A stretch of DNA of 64,000 nt. Origin: JAWWOL01 sp033851545. GTDB lineage: Bacteria; Actinomycetota; Actinomycetes; JAWWOL01. A program made the position numbers and the translations under genes. The notes beneath the pieces were generated by a model. That model did no database searches. It saw nothing but the letters and a program-made list of their open reading frames with translations, and was not told the DNA's origin. The DNA is taken from positions 1 to 64,000 of the forward strand of contig JAWWOO010000038.1 in the NCBI GenBank assembly GCA_033851545.1, given 5' to 3'. This document shows positions 29,860-38,857 of this stretch, piece after piece; positions within the stretch are counted from its first letter, which is position 1, and every line of letters starts with the position of its first letter.

Positions 29860-30993
29860 GTGAGCGCACCCGCGCCGCGACGTCCTTCTTCCGGGGTGTA
29901 CGTCGGCCGGCCGTTCGGTATCCCGGTCTACTTCGACCTGACGTGGATCCTGCTCGCCGCCTACATCACCTACTCGTACGCGCCGAGCTTCAGCCACGAC
30001 GGCAAGACCCCGGACGCCCGCAGCTATTCACTCGCCTTCCTGGTCGCCGTCCTGTTCGGGGTCTCGGTTCTGGCCCACGAGCTCAGCCACTCGGTGGTCG
30101 CCCGGCTGATGGACCTGCCCGTCCGTCGGATCACGATCCTGTTCTTCGGCGGGGTCTCCGAGATCAGCCGCGACCCCGAGACACCGGCCCGCACCTACCT
30201 GGTGTCGGTTGCCGGGCCGCTGATGTCGATGACGCTCTCGGCCGTCGGCTTCCTGGTGCTCATGCTCGCCAGCCTCCAGGACACCGTGCACTACGTGGTG
30301 ACGATCTTCGCGGCGGTCAACGGGCTGGTCGCCGTCGTCAACCTGCTGCCCGGACTGCCGCTGGACGGCGGGCACGTGCTGCGCGCCGTCGTCTGGCAGT
30401 TCACCGGCTCACCCGACCGGGGTACGCAGATCGCCGCGCACACCGGGCGCGCGCTGGCCGCCGTCAGCGTTGCGACCGGGCTGGTCATCAGCGCGACCCC
30501 GCGGTTCCACGACATCAGCGGGATCAGCCTGTTCATGGGCGCGATCCTCGGGGTCTACCTGTGGCAGGGCGCCTCCCTCGAGCTGCGCCAGGCCCGGCTG
30601 CACAAGATCCTGCCAACGCTCGAGCTGCGCCGGTTGGTCCGCCGGGCCATCGCCGTCACCGCCGACACGCCGCTGGCCGAAGCCGTACGGCGGGCCCGTA
30701 CGACCGGTGCTCGCGCACTGGTCGTGGTGGACCACGCCGGCAACCCGGAGGGGCTGGTGCAGGAGACGCAGGTGATGGCGACCCCGCCGCAACGGCAGCC
30801 CTGGGTGACCGTCGGCAGCCTGAGCCGGGCGCTCGGCAAGGGCCTGGTGCTCGAGGCGGGCCTGACCGGCGAGCCGCTGCTCGAGGCGCTGCGGCTGACG
30901 CCGTCCACGGAGTACCTCGTGGTCGAGCCCGACGGCCACGTCCTCGGCGTGCTGGTGGCAGCCGATCTGGTCAGGGCCTTGCAGCCGGGCTGA
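29860..30993 (+). CDS. Site-2 protease family (M50) membrane metalloprotease with CBS region
   Basis: 377 residues. Zinc motif VLAHELSHSVVA (HExxH) near residue 73 and the second ligand motif NLLPGLPLDGGHVLR near residue 160, within about six membrane segments; the C-terminal 130 residues resemble a degenerate CBS pair. It matches the intramembrane protease found just upstream of trmI and the proteasome genes in many actinobacteria. Its substrates are unknown; anti-sigma factors are a possibility from the family at large. Confidence 0.9.
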   Translation: MSAPAPRRPSSGVYVGRPFGIPVYFDLTWILLAAYITYSYAPSFSHDGKTPDARSYSLAFLVAVLFGVSVLAHELSHSVVARLMDLPVRRITILFFGGVSEISRDPETPARTYLVSVAGPLMSMTLSAVGFLVLMLASLQDTVHYVVTIFAAVNGLVAVVNLLPGLPLDGGHVLRAVVWQFTGSPDRGTQIAAHTGRALAAVSVATGLVISATPRFHDISGISLFMGAILGVYLWQGASLELRQARLHKILPTLELRRLVRRAIAVTADTPLAEAVRRARTTGARALVVVDHAGNPEGLVQETQVMATPPQRQPWVTVGSLSRALGKGLVLEAGLTGEPLLEALRLTPSTEYLVVEPDGHVLGVLVAADLVRALQPG

Positions 30994-30998
30994 CTCAC

Positions 30999-31004
30999 TA
31001 GGGT
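30999..31004 (+). promoter_or_regulatory. -10 box (TAGGGT) of trmI, leaderless type
   Basis: Lies between the protease stop and the trmI GTG, ending eight bases before the start codon. Confidence 0.5.
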
Positions 31005-31012
31005 CTATCGCT

Positions 31013-31975
31013 GTGACTGAGCGCGGCGACACCCACGACACCACCCTGCCGACCGGTGCGGCTCGCCGGCGCGGACCGCTGGCGGCGGGGGACCAGGTCC
31101 AGCTCACCGACCCCAAGGGCAACCACCAGACCTTCACGCTGACCCCGGGCAAGGAGTTCCACACCCATCGGGGCATGTTCACCCACGACTCGCTCATCGG
31201 CGCACCCGAGGGCACCGTCGTGACGACCACGAAGGGGGCCGACTACCTCGCCCAGCGTCCGTTGCTCAACGACTTCGTGCTGTCGATGCCCCGCGGCGCC
31301 GCCGTCGTCTATCCCAAGGACGCCGGGCAGATCGTCATGATGGCCGACATCTTCCCCGGTGCACGGGTGGTCGAGGCCGGCGTCGGCTCCGGCGCGCTGA
31401 CCTGCTCGCTGCTGCGGGCGGTGGGTGACCAGGGGCTGGTGTCCAGCTATGAGCGGCGGCAGGACTTCGCGGACATCGCCCGCGGCAACGTCGAGCGGTT
31501 CTTCGGCTCGCCGCACCCGGCCTGGCAGCTCACGGTCGGCGACCTCGCCACGGCCATCCACGACACGGAGGTCGACCGGGTCGTGCTGGACATGCTCGCC
31601 CCGTGGGAGGTCCTCGACGCCGTCGCCAGAGTTCTGTTACCCGGTGGTGTGGTCCTGGCCTACGTGGCGACGACCACCCAGCTGTCCCGGACCGTCGAAG
31701 CCCTCCGGGAGCACGGCAGCTTCACCGAGCCGTCCGCCTGGGAGTCCATGGTCAGGGGCTGGCACGTGGAGGGGCTCGCCGTCCGCCCGGAGCACCGGAT
31801 GATCGGCCACACCGGCTTCCTGCTGACCGCGCGCCGGATGGCCCCCGGCGTGCCGCCGCCCGTACGGCGCCGCCGGCCGGCCAAGGCCAATGCGGAGGCC
31901 TACGAGGAAAGCCTGCTCGAGCAGGGCGCCACCCGGGAGAAGCCCGCCCCGCTGGACCCCGGGCGACTTCCGTAG
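31013..31975 (+). CDS. trmI: tRNA (adenine-58-N1)-methyltransferase TrmI
   Basis: 320 residues with GTG start. The N-terminal barrel is followed by a SAM-binding domain: VVEAGVGSGALTCSLLRAVG is motif I, SSYERRQDFADIARGN motif II, and VVLDMLAPWEVLDAV the acceptor motif. It methylates A58 in the T-loop of tRNA, as a homotetramer in actinobacteria. The position immediately before the proteasome ATPase is conserved in the phylum. The basic C-terminal tail is variable. Confidence 0.94.
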   Translation: MTERGDTHDTTLPTGAARRRGPLAAGDQVQLTDPKGNHQTFTLTPGKEFHTHRGMFTHDSLIGAPEGTVVTTTKGADYLAQRPLLNDFVLSMPRGAAVVYPKDAGQIVMMADIFPGARVVEAGVGSGALTCSLLRAVGDQGLVSSYERRQDFADIARGNVERFFGSPHPAWQLTVGDLATAIHDTEVDRVVLDMLAPWEVLDAVARVLLPGGVVLAYVATTTQLSRTVEALREHGSFTEPSAWESMVRGWHVEGLAVRPEHRMIGHTGFLLTARRMAPGVPPPVRRRRPAKANAEAYEESLLEQGATREKPAPLDPGRLP

Positions 31976-32002
31976 CGACACGCCCGGACCCCGTACGGGA
32001 TC

Positions 32003-32299
32003 TCAGTCGGCGTCCGGCCCGCCCACGAGGACGCCGTCGGAGACCCGGGCCACGTGGATGCAGTCACCGGGACAGTCGGTCGCCGAGGTGAGGACGTCGA
32101 GGCGAAGACCGGAGGGTACGGCCACCCGGGCACCGGCCGCCGTGAGCAGCCCCCCGTCGGCCCCCTTGACGTAGGCGAGACCGTCGATGTCGAACTCGAA
32201 GACCTCCGGAGCGAGCTGCACGCACAAGCCGTCGCCGGTGCACAGGTCCTGGTCGACCCACACCTCGACGGCGCCTTCGTCGGGCGTGCTCGCAGTCAT
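32003..32299 (-). CDS. Single-cluster ferredoxin
   Basis: 98 residues. The cluster ligands are in DLCTGDGLCVQLAPEVFE and DCPGDCIHV; the C-x5-C then CPxxC spacing resembles the small 3Fe-4S or 4Fe-4S ferredoxins that donate electrons to P450s in actinobacteria. It is acidic and soluble. SD GGAGG sits just before the ATG. It lies between trmI and the proteasome ATPase but points the other way; its redox partner is not in this window. Confidence 0.88.
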   Translation of the reverse strand: MTASTPDEGAVEVWVDQDLCTGDGLCVQLAPEVFEFDIDGLAYVKGADGGLLTAAGARVAVPSGLRLDVLTSATDCPGDCIHVARVSDGVLVGGPDAD

Positions 32300-32460
32300 C
32301 GGTGGGCCTCCGGTCTACAGCAATCGGTGAAGCCGACGATACAAGGAGCCTGGCAACCCCCGAGTGGAGACGCCGACCGGATGAATGTGGGGTTCACCTG
32401 GGCCACCGCGACGGTAGGGTGCGAGATGACCGGACCGTTTCCGGGGAGGTGGTGGGTGCA

Positions 32461-34218
32461 GTGAGCAGAGATGCCAGCAACGAGTCCAGCAAAGAGCTGC
32501 AGGACCTGACGACTCAGGTCTCCTTCCTTGAGGAGGAGGTGACCCTGCTGCGCCGCAAGCTGGCCGACTCGCCACGGGCACTGCGGGTCGTCGAGGAGCG
32601 ACTGGCCGAGGCTCAGGCCAGCCTGTCGCACGTCACCGGTCAGAACGACCGGCTCTCCGCCACCCTGCGCGACGCGCGTGACCAGATCCTCGCCCTCAAG
32701 GAGGAGGTCGACCGGCTGGCCCAGCCGCCGTCGGGCTTCGGCATCCTGCTCGAGGCGTTCGAGGACGGCACCGCCGACATCTTCACCGGCGGCCGCAAGC
32801 TGCGGGTGACCCTGAGCCCGACGATCGAGTCGGAGAGCCTGCGCCGCGGCCAGGAGGTCATGCTCAACGAGGCGCTCAATATCGTGAAGGTGCTCGAGTT
32901 CGAGCGGCACGGCGACGTCGTGCTGCTCAAGGAGATCCTCGAGGGCGGTGACCGGGCGCTGGTCGTCGGCCACACCGACGAGGAGCGGATCGTCATGCTG
33001 GCCGCACCGCTGCTCGAGGGCGAGCGCCCGCTGCGGGCCGGCGACTCGCTGCTGGTCGAGTCCCGGTCCGGCTGGGCCTACGAGCGGATCCCGAAGTCTG
33101 AGGTCGAGGAGCTGGTGCTCGAGGAGGTGCCCGACGTCGACTACGCGGACATCGGCGGCCTGGGCAGCCAGATCGAGGCCATCCGCGACGCGGTCGAGCT
33201 GCCGTTCCTGCACAAGGACCTGTTCCTCGAGCACGAGCTGCGCCCGCCCAAGGGCATCCTGCTGTACGGACCCCCCGGCTGCGGCAAGACGCTGATCGCC
33301 AAGGCGGTCGCCAACTCCCTGGCCAAGAAGGTCGCCCAGGTGACCGGCAGGCCCGAGGGCCGCTCGTACTTCCTCAACATCAAGGGTCCCGAGCTGCTCA
33401 ACAAGTACGTCGGCGAGACCGAGCGGCAGATCCGGCTGATCTTCCAGCGCGCACGGGAGAAGGCCTCAGAGGGCGTCCCGGTGATCGTGTTCTTCGACGA
33501 GATGGACTCGATCTTCCGTACGCGTGGGTCCGGCGTCAGTTCCGACGTCGAGACGACGATCGTGCCCCAGCTGCTCAGCGAGATCGACGGTGTCGAGGGC
33601 CTCGAGAACGTGATCGTGATCGGCGCGTCCAACCGTGAGGACATGATCGACCCGGCCATCCTGCGCCCGGGCCGGCTGGATGTGAAGATCAAGATCGAGC
33701 GGCCGGACGCCGAGGCGGCGCGGGACATCTTCTCGAAGTACCTCACCTCGACCCTGCCGTTGCACGACGAGGACCTGGCCGAGCACGGCGGCAACCGCGA
33801 GGCGACGCTGCTGGCGATGATCCAGCGGACCGTCGAGCGGATGTACACCGAGTCCGAGGAGAACCGCTTCCTCGAGGTGACCTACGCCAACGGGGACAAG
33901 GAGGTCCTCTACTTCAAGGACTTCAACTCCGGCGCCATGATCCAGAACATCGTCGACCGGGCCAAGAAGATGGCCATCAAGGACTTCCTCGAGGTGGGTC
34001 GCAAGGGCCTGCGGATGCAGCACCTCATGGCAGCCTGCGTCGACGAGTTCAAGGAGAACGAGGACCTGCCGAACACCACCAACCCCGACGACTGGGCCCG
34101 CATCTCCGGCAAGAAGGGCGAGCGGATCGTCTACATCCGCACCCTCATCTCCGGCAAGCAGGGCACCGAGGCCGGCCGCTCCATCGACACCGTCGCCAAC
34201 ACCGGCCAGTACCTCTAG
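32461..34218 (+). CDS. mpa: Proteasome-associated ATPase ARC/Mpa
   Basis: 585 residues from GTG 32461 with GGGGAGG upstream; a GTG nine bases earlier is an alternative. It unfolds pupylated proteins and feeds them into the 20S proteasome as a hexameric ring. In order: coiled coil (about residues 15-80) that captures Pup, two OB-type interdomains, and the AAA module with Walker A YGPPGCGKT, Walker B VIVFFDEMDS, sensor ASNRED and Arg finger LRPGRLD. The C-terminus ends GQYL, the motif that docks into and opens the proteasome gate. Confidence 0.97.
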   Translation: MSRDASNESSKELQDLTTQVSFLEEEVTLLRRKLADSPRALRVVEERLAEAQASLSHVTGQNDRLSATLRDARDQILALKEEVDRLAQPPSGFGILLEAFEDGTADIFTGGRKLRVTLSPTIESESLRRGQEVMLNEALNIVKVLEFERHGDVVLLKEILEGGDRALVVGHTDEERIVMLAAPLLEGERPLRAGDSLLVESRSGWAYERIPKSEVEELVLEEVPDVDYADIGGLGSQIEAIRDAVELPFLHKDLFLEHELRPPKGILLYGPPGCGKTLIAKAVANSLAKKVAQVTGRPEGRSYFLNIKGPELLNKYVGETERQIRLIFQRAREKASEGVPVIVFFDEMDSIFRTRGSGVSSDVETTIVPQLLSEIDGVEGLENVIVIGASNREDMIDPAILRPGRLDVKIKIERPDAEAARDIFSKYLTSTLPLHDEDLAEHGGNREATLLAMIQRTVERMYTESEENRFLEVTYANGDKEVLYFKDFNSGAMIQNIVDRAKKMAIKDFLEVGRKGLRMQHLMAACVDEFKENEDLPNTTNPDDWARISGKKGERIVYIRTLISGKQGTEAGRSIDTVANTGQYL

Positions 34219-34233
34219 GCTTGCGGTCGCCGG

Positions 34234-35745
34234 TCAGCCCTTGGCCTTGCCGATCTTGTGCAGGATCAGGCCGCGGTGCAGCGGGCAGCCGTCGTTGTTG
34301 TCGCTGCGGAAATTGAGCAGCTGGGCGGTGACGGTCACCGTGGCACCGATGGGGAACTTCGCGCGCGCCGAAGGCCCGTGGTCACCGGCGGTGGTTATCC
34401 CGGACGCTGCGGGGTCGAACGCTCCGTCGAAGCCCTCCGACGTGATGGTGGTGTAGCCGCTACTTGCCGCGGTGTTGAGGAAGTAGCGCTCAGCCGTCGT
34501 CTGCAGCTCGATGCAGCGGACCTTCACGTTGCCGACCGTGTGGCTCTTGGACACCTCCGAGGTGATCTTGCCGGTGACCGTGACGATCCCGGTGGCGGCG
34601 GTGGTGGCTGCCAGGGCGGAGGTGGGGACCAGCGCCACCGGTTCCACGAACGACGCCGCTGCCGACGGGACCGGCGCCGCTGCGCTGGTCGGGACTACGG
34701 CAGGGGCGGCGGCCGACGTGGGCGGCGGTTGAGCTGAGACCCGGTGGCCACTCGAGGCGTTGCTGATCACGACACCGGCCACGGTGCCGGCTACGGCAAG
34801 GCCGGCGACCGTTGCTACAACCGGCTTCGCCGAGAGCGCTGACAAGCGGGGCCGGTGCCTGACCGAGTGCCGCAGGGTGGCTTTGGCGGTCTGCAGGCCG
34901 GCCGTCCCCATCGCCGCCGACAGCAGGGAAGCCACGCCGGCGCGGGCCAGCCAGCCGGCGCCGAGGTCGTCGCGGGCCGCCTCCTCCAGCAACGCCAACA
35001 GCGCGGCGGCGTCGGGAGGCCGGTTGTCCGGCTCGATCGCCAGGCTGGTGCCGAGCACCTCGCGCAGTCTGGGCGTCAGATCGGTCAGTCCCGGCCGGCG
35101 TGGGTCGAGCTGCCGACGCAGCACCTCGTCCACGTCGGAACCGGCGAACACGTCGTGGCCGGTGAGCAGCGAGGCCAGGACCGCCGCAGCGCTGTAGACG
35201 TCGCTCGCCGTGGTCAGCCGACCGGACCGGACCGCCTCCGGGCTCATGTACGCGGGAGTGCCGGCAGCGCCGCTGGAACCGACCGGCGCTGCCAGCCCGA
35301 AGTCGGCCAGCTTGGACTCGCCGGCCGGCGACACCAGGATGTTCGACGGGGCCACGTCCCGGTGGACCACGCCGAGGCTGTGCACCGTGGCCAACCCGAG
35401 CAGGGCGCCCCGGACGACGCCGACGGCCTGCTCGGCGCTGAGTCGGCCGGCCGTGTCCCGTACCCTGCGCAGGGTCGCGCCCTCGATCCACTCCTCGACC
35501 AGCCAGACTTCGTCCTCGCGCTCGACGAAGTCGTAGACCGCCACCACGTGCGGGTCGGTGATGCCGCCCAGGACGCGCGCCTCCTCGCGGAGCCGGTCCC
35601 GCAGGTCGGCCCGCTCGGCCAGCTCGGGGTGCAGCGCCTTGATGGCGACGACCCGGTCCAGGCGGAGGTCCTGGGCTTTCCAGACCGTGGCCGTCGCAGA
35701 CACCGCGACCCTGCCGGTCAGCTCGTAGCGGGTGCCGGCGGTCAT
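34234..35745 (-). CDS. Ser/Thr protein kinase-like membrane protein with degenerate motifs
   Basis: 503 residues. Lys36 in VVAIKALH, the HRD loop at 128-130 and DFG at 148-150 are present. However, the Gly-rich loop reads TGRVAVSATATV with most glycines gone, and the catalytic-loop Lys is replaced (HRDVAPSN), so activity may be weak or altered. A TM helix at about 305-330 leads to an outer Ala/Pro/Ser-rich linker and a beta-rich domain of about 100 residues. The start ATG 35745 is preferred over a TTG at 35757. It is convergent with mpa and divergent from a second kinase gene. Confidence 0.88.
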   Translation of the reverse strand: MTAGTRYELTGRVAVSATATVWKAQDLRLDRVVAIKALHPELAERADLRDRLREEARVLGGITDPHVVAVYDFVEREDEVWLVEEWIEGATLRRVRDTAGRLSAEQAVGVVRGALLGLATVHSLGVVHRDVAPSNILVSPAGESKLADFGLAAPVGSSGAAGTPAYMSPEAVRSGRLTTASDVYSAAAVLASLLTGHDVFAGSDVDEVLRRQLDPRRPGLTDLTPRLREVLGTSLAIEPDNRPPDAAALLALLEEAARDDLGAGWLARAGVASLLSAAMGTAGLQTAKATLRHSVRHRPRLSALSAKPVVATVAGLAVAGTVAGVVISNASSGHRVSAQPPPTSAAAPAVVPTSAAAPVPSAAASFVEPVALVPTSALAATTAATGIVTVTGKITSEVSKSHTVGNVKVRCIELQTTAERYFLNTAASSGYTTITSEGFDGAFDPAASGITTAGDHGPSARAKFPIGATVTVTAQLLNFRSDNNDGCPLHRGLILHKIGKAKG

Positions 35746-35797
35746 CCGTGCCCTCAATCCTGCGAGCAGGCCGCGCCAGTGCGGCTAGCATCCGAGC

Positions 35798-36850
35798 ATG
35801 GCCGATCCGTCGTCAGGGGACCAGGCCGCGCAGGCGGACCCGCGGCCACCGGAAGGCTACCGCTTGCTGCGGACGCTCGGGCATGGCGGCGACGGCTGGG
35901 TGGCCCTGGCAGTGCAAGAGTCGGTGGGCCGGCAGGTCGCGGTCAAGACCCTGTACGCCCTCGACCCGGCGGCAGCGGCCAGGCTGCGGCGCGAGGGACA
36001 AGCACTGAGCCGGCTCTCCAGCGACCGCATCGTCCGGGTCTACGACCTGCTCGAGGATGCCGGCAGGTGGTCCCTGATCCTGGAGTACGTGAACGGCGTC
36101 AGCCTCGCCGAACGACTGCTCCGGCCGCCGGCGCTCACCGTGCGCCAGCGGCTCAGCGTGCTGCGCGATGTCGCCGAGGCTCTCACCTGCGCCCACCGCG
36201 CGCAGGTGGTGCACCGGGACGTGAAACCGGCAAACGTGCTGCTCGACGGCCGAGGCCGGGCCAAGCTGTCGGACTTCGGCATCGCCCGGCTCACCGGCAG
36301 CGCAGCCGCGTACCGGACCGTCGACGGCACCCGGTCCGGCACCCGCCGCTACGCCGCTCCCGAGCAGTGGGCCGACCCGCTGGCCGAGTCGCCGGCGATG
36401 GATGCCTTCAGCTTTGCCGTACTGGCCTACGAGCTGCTCGTCGGTCAGGTGCCCGACGAGGGTCTGCCGGACCCACTCCCCGGGCACCTCCCGCCCGCGC
36501 AGTCCGCCGGCTTCCGGGCGGCGACGGCTGACGATCCGGCCAACCGGCCGGCACCAGGGGTCCTCGTACGGCTGCTGGCCGAGGCGCCGGAGGGCAGCTG
36601 GACGCCGCCGGACCTGCTCGCCCCGGCAGCGGCCGCCGACGCGACCTCCCGCGACGCCGCGGAGCCGGCCGTCTCCCAGCTGACCCTGACCGTGACCCGG
36701 GAACCGCTGACCTCCGGGTCCCCGCCGGGCTGGGCTGATCCGCCGGTGTTCCGGCCGGGTCGCTCCGGACGACTGCGGCCGCCGGCCCTGCTGGTCGGCC
36801 TGTTCACCGGGCTGCTGGTGGCGGTGCTGGTCGTGGCATTTGGCACCTAA
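35798..36850 (+). CDS. Ser/Thr protein kinase with C-terminal TM helix
   Basis: 350 residues. Complete kinase core: LGHGGDGWVALA loop, Lys50 in VAVKTLYA, VVHRDVKPANVLL, SDFGIARL and YAAPEQW. After a Pro/Ala-rich linker the chain ends in a single membrane helix (PALLVGLFTGLLVAVLVVAF) with nothing beyond it outside, so it has no external sensor domain. TAGCAT lies six bases before the ATG. It is divergent from the other kinase gene, 52 bases apart, and precedes dop by 52 bases. Confidence 0.93.
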   Translation: MADPSSGDQAAQADPRPPEGYRLLRTLGHGGDGWVALAVQESVGRQVAVKTLYALDPAAAARLRREGQALSRLSSDRIVRVYDLLEDAGRWSLILEYVNGVSLAERLLRPPALTVRQRLSVLRDVAEALTCAHRAQVVHRDVKPANVLLDGRGRAKLSDFGIARLTGSAAAYRTVDGTRSGTRRYAAPEQWADPLAESPAMDAFSFAVLAYELLVGQVPDEGLPDPLPGHLPPAQSAGFRAATADDPANRPAPGVLVRLLAEAPEGSWTPPDLLAPAAAADATSRDAAEPAVSQLTLTVTREPLTSGSPPGWADPPVFRPGRSGRLRPPALLVGLFTGLLVAVLVVAFGT

Positions 36851-36890
36851 GGTCGGCCCCGACGCGGCTGTTCAGCCGTGGTGAGAGGGC

Positions 36891-36896
36891 TAGGCT
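36891..36896 (+). promoter_or_regulatory. -10 box (TAGGCT) of dop, leaderless type
   Basis: Ends six bases before the dop ATG, in the space after the kinase gene. Confidence 0.5.
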
Positions 36897-36902
36897 GAGG
36901 AC

Positions 36903-38441
36903 ATGACGACCAGCCGGGTCATGGGCATCGAGACCGAGTACGGCATCTCGGTGCCTGGGCAGTCGACGGCCAACCCGATGGTGGCCTCGTCGCAGATCGT
37001 CAACGCCTACGCCTCGTACGCCTCCTCGCTCAGCGGCCAGAGCTCCCAGGAGCGGGGCCGGCGGGCCCGATGGGACTTCGAGGAGGAGAACCCGCTGCGT
37101 GACGCCCGCGGGTTCGAGCTGCCGCGCGAGGCCAGCGACCACGCCGACGACGACCTCGGTCTGGCCAACGTCATCCTGACCAACGGTGCCCGGCTCTACG
37201 TCGACCACGCGCACCCGGAGTACTCCTCGCCCGAGTGCACCAACCCGCTCGACGCCGTCCGCTGGGACAAGGCGGGGGAGCGGGTGATGCTCGAGGCCGC
37301 CCGCCGCGCCGCCAACCCGCCCAGCGGGGCGCCGGGGACGGTCATCCATCTCTACAAGAACAACACCGACAACAAGGGCGCCTCGTACGGGACGCACGAG
37401 AACTACCTGATGGCTCGGGCGACCCCGTTCTCGGACATCGTCCGCCACCTGACGCCGTTCTTCGTCTCGCGCCAGGTGATCACCGGGGCCGGCCGGGTCG
37501 GCATCGGCCAGGACGGCCGAGAGCACGGCTTCCAGATCAGCCAGCGGGCCGACTTCTTCGAGGTCGAGGTCGGGCTGGAGACGACGCTCAAGCGGCCGAT
37601 CATCAACACCCGCGACGAGCCGCACGCCGACCCGGACAAGTATCGCCGGCTGCACGTGATCATCGGCGACGCCAACCTCAGCGAGGTCCAGACCTACCTC
37701 AAGGTCGGCACGACGGCGCTGGTGCTGGCGATGATCGAGGACGGCTTCCTGTCGGTCGAGCTCTCCGTCGAGCAGCCTGTGCTCTCGCTGCGGGCCGTGT
37801 CCCACGACGCCACGCTCAAGCACCTGCTCAAGCTGCGCGACGGCCGCACCATGACCGCCGTCCAGCTCCAGATGGAGTACCTCGAGCAGGCCCGCAAGTA
37901 CGTCGAGGACCGCTTCGGCGCCGACGTCGACCCGGTCACCGACGACGTCCTCAACCGCTGGGAGTCCGTGCTCAGCCGGCTCGAGGTCGACCCGATGCTG
38001 TGCAAGCGTGAGCTCGACTGGGTGGCCAAGCTCGAGATCCTCGAGGGCTACCGCAGCCGCGACGGCCTGGCCTGGAAGGACGCGCGGCTCCAGCTGGTCG
38101 ACCTGCAGTACGCCGACATCCGGCCCGACAAAGGCCTCTACAACCGGCTGCTGGCCGGTGGCCGGTTCGACCGGATCGTCGACGACGCCGCCGTGGCCTG
38201 GGCGCAGACCGAGCCGCCGGAGGACACCCGCGCCTACTTCCGGGGCCGCTGCCTCGACAAGTGGCCCGACCAGGTCGCCGCCGCGTCGTGGGACTCGGTG
38301 ATTTTCGACGTGGGTCGTGAGTCGCTGATGCGGGTGCCGACCCTCGAGCCGTTGCGGGGGACCAAGGCGCACGTGGGCGCCCTGCTGGACCACTGCGAGA
38401 CCGCGCTCGAGCTCGTCGAGACGATCTCCGCCGGCCGCTGA
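36903..38441 (+). CDS. dop: Pup deamidase / depupylase Dop
   Basis: 512 residues. It hydrolyses the isopeptide bond between Pup and substrates, and deamidates Pup-Gln where Pup ends in Gln. The fold is that of glutamine synthetase/carboxylate ligases: ATP/metal Glu residues in MGIETEYGISVPG, the nucleophilic Asp in LYVDHAHPEYSSPEC, and FKxNxxx-like LYKNNTDNKGASYG. The long loop at about residues 40-80, absent from PafA, identifies Dop. Because the Pup here already ends in Glu, depupylation should be its main task. Confidence 0.96.
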   Translation: MTTSRVMGIETEYGISVPGQSTANPMVASSQIVNAYASYASSLSGQSSQERGRRARWDFEEENPLRDARGFELPREASDHADDDLGLANVILTNGARLYVDHAHPEYSSPECTNPLDAVRWDKAGERVMLEAARRAANPPSGAPGTVIHLYKNNTDNKGASYGTHENYLMARATPFSDIVRHLTPFFVSRQVITGAGRVGIGQDGREHGFQISQRADFFEVEVGLETTLKRPIINTRDEPHADPDKYRRLHVIIGDANLSEVQTYLKVGTTALVLAMIEDGFLSVELSVEQPVLSLRAVSHDATLKHLLKLRDGRTMTAVQLQMEYLEQARKYVEDRFGADVDPVTDDVLNRWESVLSRLEVDPMLCKRELDWVAKLEILEGYRSRDGLAWKDARLQLVDLQYADIRPDKGLYNRLLAGGRFDRIVDDAAVAWAQTEPPEDTRAYFRGRCLDKWPDQVAAASWDSVIFDVGRESLMRVPTLEPLRGTKAHVGALLDHCETALELVETISAGR

Positions 38442-38571
38442 GATCCCAGGCGCTCATCCCGGCCCTTGCGAACGCCGATGTCTTTATCGCGGCAATCGTC
38501 GTGTTGGCGGACTAGGGTCGGATCCAGTACGTACGAGGGCAGGACCCGCGCAGGGACAGGCAGGAGCAGGC

Positions 38572-38787
38572 ATGGCCACGAAGGACACCGGCGGTCAGAA
38601 GCGCGCCACCAAGCACGAGGACACCGAAGACACGGTCGACGAGTCCGCAGCGTCGACCGAGGATGTTCAGGAGCGGCACGACAAGCTGACCGACGACGTC
38701 GACTCACTGCTCGACGAGATCGACGGCGTGCTCGAGGAGAATGCTGAGGAGTTCGTTCGCGCCTACGTGCAGAAGGGCGGGGAGTAG
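38572..38787 (+). CDS. pup: Prokaryotic ubiquitin-like protein Pup (Gly-Gly-Glu terminus)
   Basis: 71 residues, ATG with AGGAG five bases upstream. Pup is joined through its C-terminal Glu to Lys of target proteins, marking them for the proteasome. The N-terminal half is disordered and acidic; the coiled-coil-forming C-terminal half (about residues 30-60) binds Mpa, and the tail is YVQKGGE. Ending in Glu instead of Gln means it is ready for PafA without deamidation. A TAGGGT box at about 38513 is a possible -10, giving a leader of about 50 bases. Confidence 0.96.
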   Translation: MATKDTGGQKRATKHEDTEDTVDESAASTEDVQERHDKLTDDVDSLLDEIDGVLEENAEEFVRAYVQKGGE

Positions 38788-38857
38788 CAGCCCCGCTTCG
38801 GTAGGGTCGAACTTGTCTGCTCCTGCAGGCTCCCACGCGCTCCGAGAAGGGCTGACC

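Noticed and set aside
32302..32460. N-terminal extension of Mpa by 53 codons
   Set aside because: It has no homology-like content and runs over the ferredoxin promoter side; GTG 32461 with GGGGAGG upstream gives the normal length.
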